9,757 bases of DNA, taken from Prevotella sp. CAG:924. Its GTDB lineage: Bacteria > Bacteroidota > Bacteroidia > Bacteroidales > Bacteroidaceae. Below are positions 7,188 through 9,757 of this stretch, piece after piece. The stretch spans positions 1 through 9,757 of the forward strand of contig HF988529.1 of NCBI GenBank assembly GCA_000431975.1, read 5' to 3'. Below the pieces are notes generated by a model. It was given only the letters and a program-made list of their open reading frames with translations, was not told the origin of the DNA and did not search any database. Position 1 is the first letter of the stretch. Each line of letters begins with the position of its first letter. Position numbers and translations under genes: made by a program.

Positions 7188-9497
7188 CTAGAAGGGCATA
7201 CCGACAGCAAAGTGGAAGGTGAAGTCACGAGAGAAGCGGGGATGGAATATCGCCCAATGCTCCTGCTCAGTAAGATAAGCAGGATTGATCGCCTTCATGC
7301 CGAAGTCGAAACGGAGAATGAAATAGTCGAAGTTCAAACGCAGACCCAGACCATAGGCCACGGCGATCTGCTTATAGAATTCATTCAGCTTGAACTGTCC
7401 GCCCGGCTGGTCAGGATAATCGCGCAGCGTCCAAATATTTCCCGCGTCTATGAACACGGCTCCATTGAACTTCCAGAACAGGTAAGTACGCAGTTCCGCA
7501 TTCAGATCGAGCTTCACATCACCCGTATGGTTGATGAAGTCGATACGTCCGTCCGTTCCTCGGAAGCTGCCGGGACCGAGCTCACGCACCGACCATCCAC
7601 GCACGCTGCTGGCTCCTCCGGAGAAGTAACGCTTCTCGAAAGGCAGCACATCCGAATTGCCATAAGGCCAGGCGATACCAAAGTCGCCATGAAGGGCAAG
7701 CGTATTGTTCTGATCGATCCGGAACAGGTGAGTATAATCAAAGTCAAACTTAATATACTCGGCGTAGGCTATATTAAATAAGGTATAGCGTCCCTCCTCA
7801 TCACGTCTGAATCCGGCGGTCTTTGCGATGGCCTGGAGCAGGTTGCCCGCTGTCTCGATATTCGCTCTCAGAGCATCCACACCATTATTATAGGTGATAC
7901 CGAATCCGGTGCGCATAATGAAGAGATCCTCATAGTTGTAGCGGAGGATGGCATTACGGTTGGACACCGAGTCCAAATAGTCGTGCTTGAACGTCTCACT
8001 GATCCACGGCATATAGACATAGTTCAGATTGAGCACATCGAAGCGGTAGGACGTATGGTGCTGTGGTTCTGACCACTGGTATCTCCACGAAGTGGAGAAC
8101 ACACGACGATGAAACTCGGGACGATTCTGCAGATCCCAGCTGACAGCCAACTCTGACGTTGCCGTGCTCCGCCGCTTAAAATCTCTGGAGAGAAAGGGAG
8201 CGAGCATACGCGGGAACTGCAGACGTGCCTCCACACCGTACTCCTCATAATTTTCATCACGATAGCCCTCGAGACCGGTGATGGCCTCAAAGGCGCCGCG
8301 AAGCTCCAGGCTCAGCAGCTCACTGCCTTTGAAGAGGTTGCGGTTGGAATAGGTGAGAGAGGCCGCCGCGCCGAGATCTCCGGCCGTATTGGTTCCTTCC
8401 GGTTCAAAAGAGATCGTCGACGGCTTGTTGGTGCTCACCTGTATATCCGCGTCGAGCACGTGAGCGTCAGGACGCTCATTCAACTGGATATTCGTATAAC
8501 GGACGGCCTGAAGACGGCCGAAATTGTTGTATGTGCGTTGTAAGTCAGAGGCATTGAAATATTCTCCCGATTCCAATGCCGTATTATATTCCAGTGTGCT
8601 CTGCCGGAGATGTATCTTGCCGTCTTCGCCTCCCAAATAACGGATGTCTCCTATCCTATAACGAGGATGAGCGGTAAGAATGCTGTCACCCGATGTACGG
8701 TATCTGTCAAGATGAAGCGTCACCCCGATCTGATTGTCGTAACGTGAGGAGTCTGTCGTGAAATAGATGAAATCGCGGTGGAACTTATAATATCCGGAAT
8801 CCATCAGCACCTTTGTGATACGCTTGCGCTCACTGTCAAGACGGTCGACAGAGAACCGCTCACCCACAGTCAGACGGCCCGACGAAGAAATACCGTCCTT
8901 ATCTTGCGGAGCAACTGATTCCGTCTTCCTCTCTGCTCCCGTCAAACTGGCATCGTGCCGGTTCAGCACCTGTTCCACCTCCGGGTCGTCAATATCATAG
9001 TCCACCCTGGAGATATAATACGGCTGTCCGGGATGAAGATTATAGATGGCTTTCAGCCTCTTGCCATGCTGTTCCGTCTCCAGATCAGCCGAGGCATGCA
9101 TATATCCCATGTTGCGCATGGCCTGCGTCAGATCGTTGAGCGACAGACGAGCCTGCACCGAGTCGTAGAGCACGGGAGCCTCGCCCATCCTCCTCAGCGT
9201 GCGGTTGATCCATTTAGCCGTGTCCGTACCTGCCAGACTATATGTTGCAAGAGGGATCTTAAAGAGCGAGAACCACTTGGAATTCGTCCTTTGACGGACA
9301 TACGACCGTAACGCTCCGCCATCGACATCCTTATTATCGCTCCTCACCTCTACATTCTCCAGCAAATACTGGCCATCAGGAATTAGGCGCGACACATTAC
9401 ATCCGCCAAGTCCGGCTATCACAGCCAATCCCAGCAGCAGCATAAGCACATGCTTCTTTAGTCTGCCATAATTTCTTCTTACCCTCATCACGGACAT
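7188..9497 (-). CDS. tamL: TamL-type outer-membrane assembly lipoprotein (BamA/TamA family)
   Basis: Omp85-superfamily protein of the outer membrane, expected to help assemble outer-membrane proteins together with a TamB partner not present in this window. From the chosen ATG it has 769 residues. A basic N-terminus and hydrophobic segment end in LGGC with Cys33, a lipobox-like signal that fits the lipoprotein nature of Bacteroidota TamL. POTRA-type units follow at roughly 119-170, 215-265 and 314-356, with a possible earlier one from about 43. A polar, Ser/Gly/Lys-containing insert lies at about 181-211. The beta-barrel starts near 360, carries the VRGW (632-635) variant of the Omp85 lid-loop motif, and ends in a terminal Phe as barrel proteins do. 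A TTG-initiated extension to 9518 is possible but lies inside the promoter, so it was rejected. The ATG at 9488 is an equally good start. The gene appears to be a single-gene unit. Confidence 0.9.
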   Translation of the reverse strand: MSVMRVRRNYGRLKKHVLMLLLGLAVIAGLGGCNVSRLIPDGQYLLENVEVRSDNKDVDGGALRSYVRQRTNSKWFSLFKIPLATYSLAGTDTAKWINRTLRRMGEAPVLYDSVQARLSLNDLTQAMRNMGYMHASADLETEQHGKRLKAIYNLHPGQPYYISRVDYDIDDPEVEQVLNRHDASLTGAERKTESVAPQDKDGISSSGRLTVGERFSVDRLDSERKRITKVLMDSGYYKFHRDFIYFTTDSSRYDNQIGVTLHLDRYRTSGDSILTAHPRYRIGDIRYLGGEDGKIHLRQSTLEYNTALESGEYFNASDLQRTYNNFGRLQAVRYTNIQLNERPDAHVLDADIQVSTNKPSTISFEPEGTNTAGDLGAAASLTYSNRNLFKGSELLSLELRGAFEAITGLEGYRDENYEEYGVEARLQFPRMLAPFLSRDFKRRSTATSELAVSWDLQNRPEFHRRVFSTSWRYQWSEPQHHTSYRFDVLNLNYVYMPWISETFKHDYLDSVSNRNAILRYNYEDLFIMRTGFGITYNNGVDALRANIETAGNLLQAIAKTAGFRRDEEGRYTLFNIAYAEYIKFDFDYTHLFRIDQNNTLALHGDFGIAWPYGNSDVLPFEKRYFSGGASSVRGWSVRELGPGSFRGTDGRIDFINHTGDVKLDLNAELRTYLFWKFNGAVFIDAGNIWTLRDYPDQPGGQFKLNEFYKQIAVAYGLGLRLNFDYFILRFDFGMKAINPAYLTEQEHWAIFHPRFSRDFTFHFAVGMPF

Positions 9498-9515
9498 TGC
9501 AATTCCATCAAGTTG

Positions 9516-9547
9516 CAAAGGTAAGATATTTATTCCATTTCTCCAAA
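9516..9547 (-). promoter_or_regulatory. Bacteroidota-type promoter of tamL
   Basis: On the minus strand the -33 element TTTG (9544-9547) is followed by a 20-base spacer (9524-9543) and the -7 element TACCTTTG (9516-9523). This matches the TTTG-N19..21-TAnnTTTG consensus of the Bacteroidota primary sigma factor. Transcription should start near 9508-9512, giving a leader of only about 10-25 bases to the ATG codons at 9497 or 9488. The -33 element itself lies in a TATATTTG that could act as a second, weaker -7 box. Confidence 0.75.
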
Positions 9548-9589
9548 TATATAGAAGTTAACCCATAAACCCAGCAAAAGGAATTCCCC

Positions 9590-9694
9590 ATGGAGCAAAA
9601 ACAAGCTGTCATCCAAAAGTTCCTACAAGACATCAAACTCTCTAACAGCTCATACAGAGACAACTGGCATAAACATACAACTATGTTTCACTAA
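9590..9694 (+). CDS. Possible 34-residue small ORF, unrecognised
   Basis: An ATG-initiated frame of 34 codons begins MEQKQAVIQKFLQDIK and ends with TAA. An AGGA lies eight bases before the ATG, which would be a reasonable ribosome site in other phyla but is rarely used in Bacteroidota. The same frame continues past the stop through another ATG at 9713 to the window edge, so this could be a decayed longer gene. No TAnnTTTG promoter is seen on the plus strand upstream, no family is recognised, and codon use is unlike the neighbours. A chance open frame is the likelier explanation. Confidence 0.18.
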   Translation: MEQKQAVIQKFLQDIKLSNSSYRDNWHKHTTMFH

Positions 9695-9756
9695 ACCATA
9701 CCACGCTTTCTTATGAACTGCAAATATTCTGATATATTGCTGTCCGGTAAAACTTT
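9691..9756 (-). CDS. Possible C-terminal end of an upstream minus-strand gene
   Basis: A minus-strand frame is open from the window edge for 21 codons, ending SEYLQFIRKRGMV and then TAG immediately followed by TGA. The tandem stops, the mixed hydrophobic and basic composition, and the orientation shared with tamL fit the tail of a gene lying mostly to the right of the window. It would leave about 190 bases before the tamL start, room for the tamL promoter. Only 21 residues are visible, other frames are also open here, and no family is recognised, so this is a weak call. Confidence 0.25.
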   Translation of the reverse strand, partial: KVLPDSNISEYLQFIRKRGMV

Positions 9757-9757
9757 C

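Larger units (their letters stand above)
9548..9757. other. Right-end region with no confident gene
   Basis: This A/T-rich stretch upstream of the tamL promoter holds only short open frames on both strands. It includes the palindrome GGAATTCC (9580-9587) and an imperfect hairpin at 9720-9740 (eight pairs with one bulged base). Codon use in the open frames (CTA, AGA, ATA, TTA) differs from the C/G-ending codons common in the five large genes. The region may be intergenic, may hold the end of a neighbouring minus-strand gene, or may carry small or decayed coding sequence. Confidence 0.5.

Noticed and set aside
9498..9518. TTG-initiated N-terminal extension of TamL
   Set aside because: The TTG is part of the -7 promoter element, so it should not be transcribed; the ATG codons at 9497 and 9488 give a normal lipoprotein signal.
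1..9757. Mobile elements, CRISPR arrays, defence systems, tRNA or rRNA genes
   Set aside because: No transposase-like protein, terminal inverted repeats, spaced direct repeats or RNA-gene signatures were seen; nearly all sequence is accounted for by five ordinary large genes.

Overview
This window looks like chromosomal core DNA from a Bacteroidota bacterium, most likely order Bacteroidales and probably a Prevotella-like genus. Three things point there. The five large proteins resemble Bacteroidales families, including a TamL-type lipoprotein Omp85. The promoters fit the TTTG / TAnnTTTG pattern of the Bacteroidota primary sigma factor. Shine-Dalgarno sequences are nearly absent, and start codons are preceded by A-rich or non-GA sequence. 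I did not see an insertion sequence, prophage, CRISPR array, tRNA or rRNA.

Layout: every confident gene is on the minus strand, so transcription runs from right to left. At the right end, positions 9548-9757 hold no confident gene; there are short open frames on both strands, one of which could be the last codons of a neighbouring gene. An outer-membrane assembly gene, tamL (7188-9497), follows with a near-consensus promoter just upstream. A 331-bp gap (6857-7187) holds a weak terminator candidate for tamL and a candidate promoter for the next unit. A tightly packed four-gene operon follows: lon (4340-6856), tgt (3216-4343), an LptF/LptG-family permease (1896-3188) and a DEAD-box RNA helicase (183-1880). 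lon and tgt overlap by ATGA, tgt and the permease are 27 bp apart, and the permease and helicase are 15 bp apart. The first 182 bases are a non-coding 3' end with a candidate terminator.

Functionally the operon joins protein quality control (Lon), tRNA anticodon modification (Tgt), lipopolysaccharide export to the outer membrane (LptF/G) and RNA remodelling (DEAD-box). The adjacent tamL acts in outer-membrane biogenesis. This reads as a housekeeping and envelope-stress neighbourhood, not an accessory island.

I found no convincing new biological system. The points most worth a second look are: a Tgt whose zinc-binding cysteines are mostly replaced; a hairpin that would enclose the first possible start codon of lon; a long basic N-terminal extension on the permease; an Arg/Asn/Gln-rich helicase tail with an in-frame 15-bp direct repeat and a separate basic C-terminal helix; and a tamL promoter that rules out the longest possible start of that gene.
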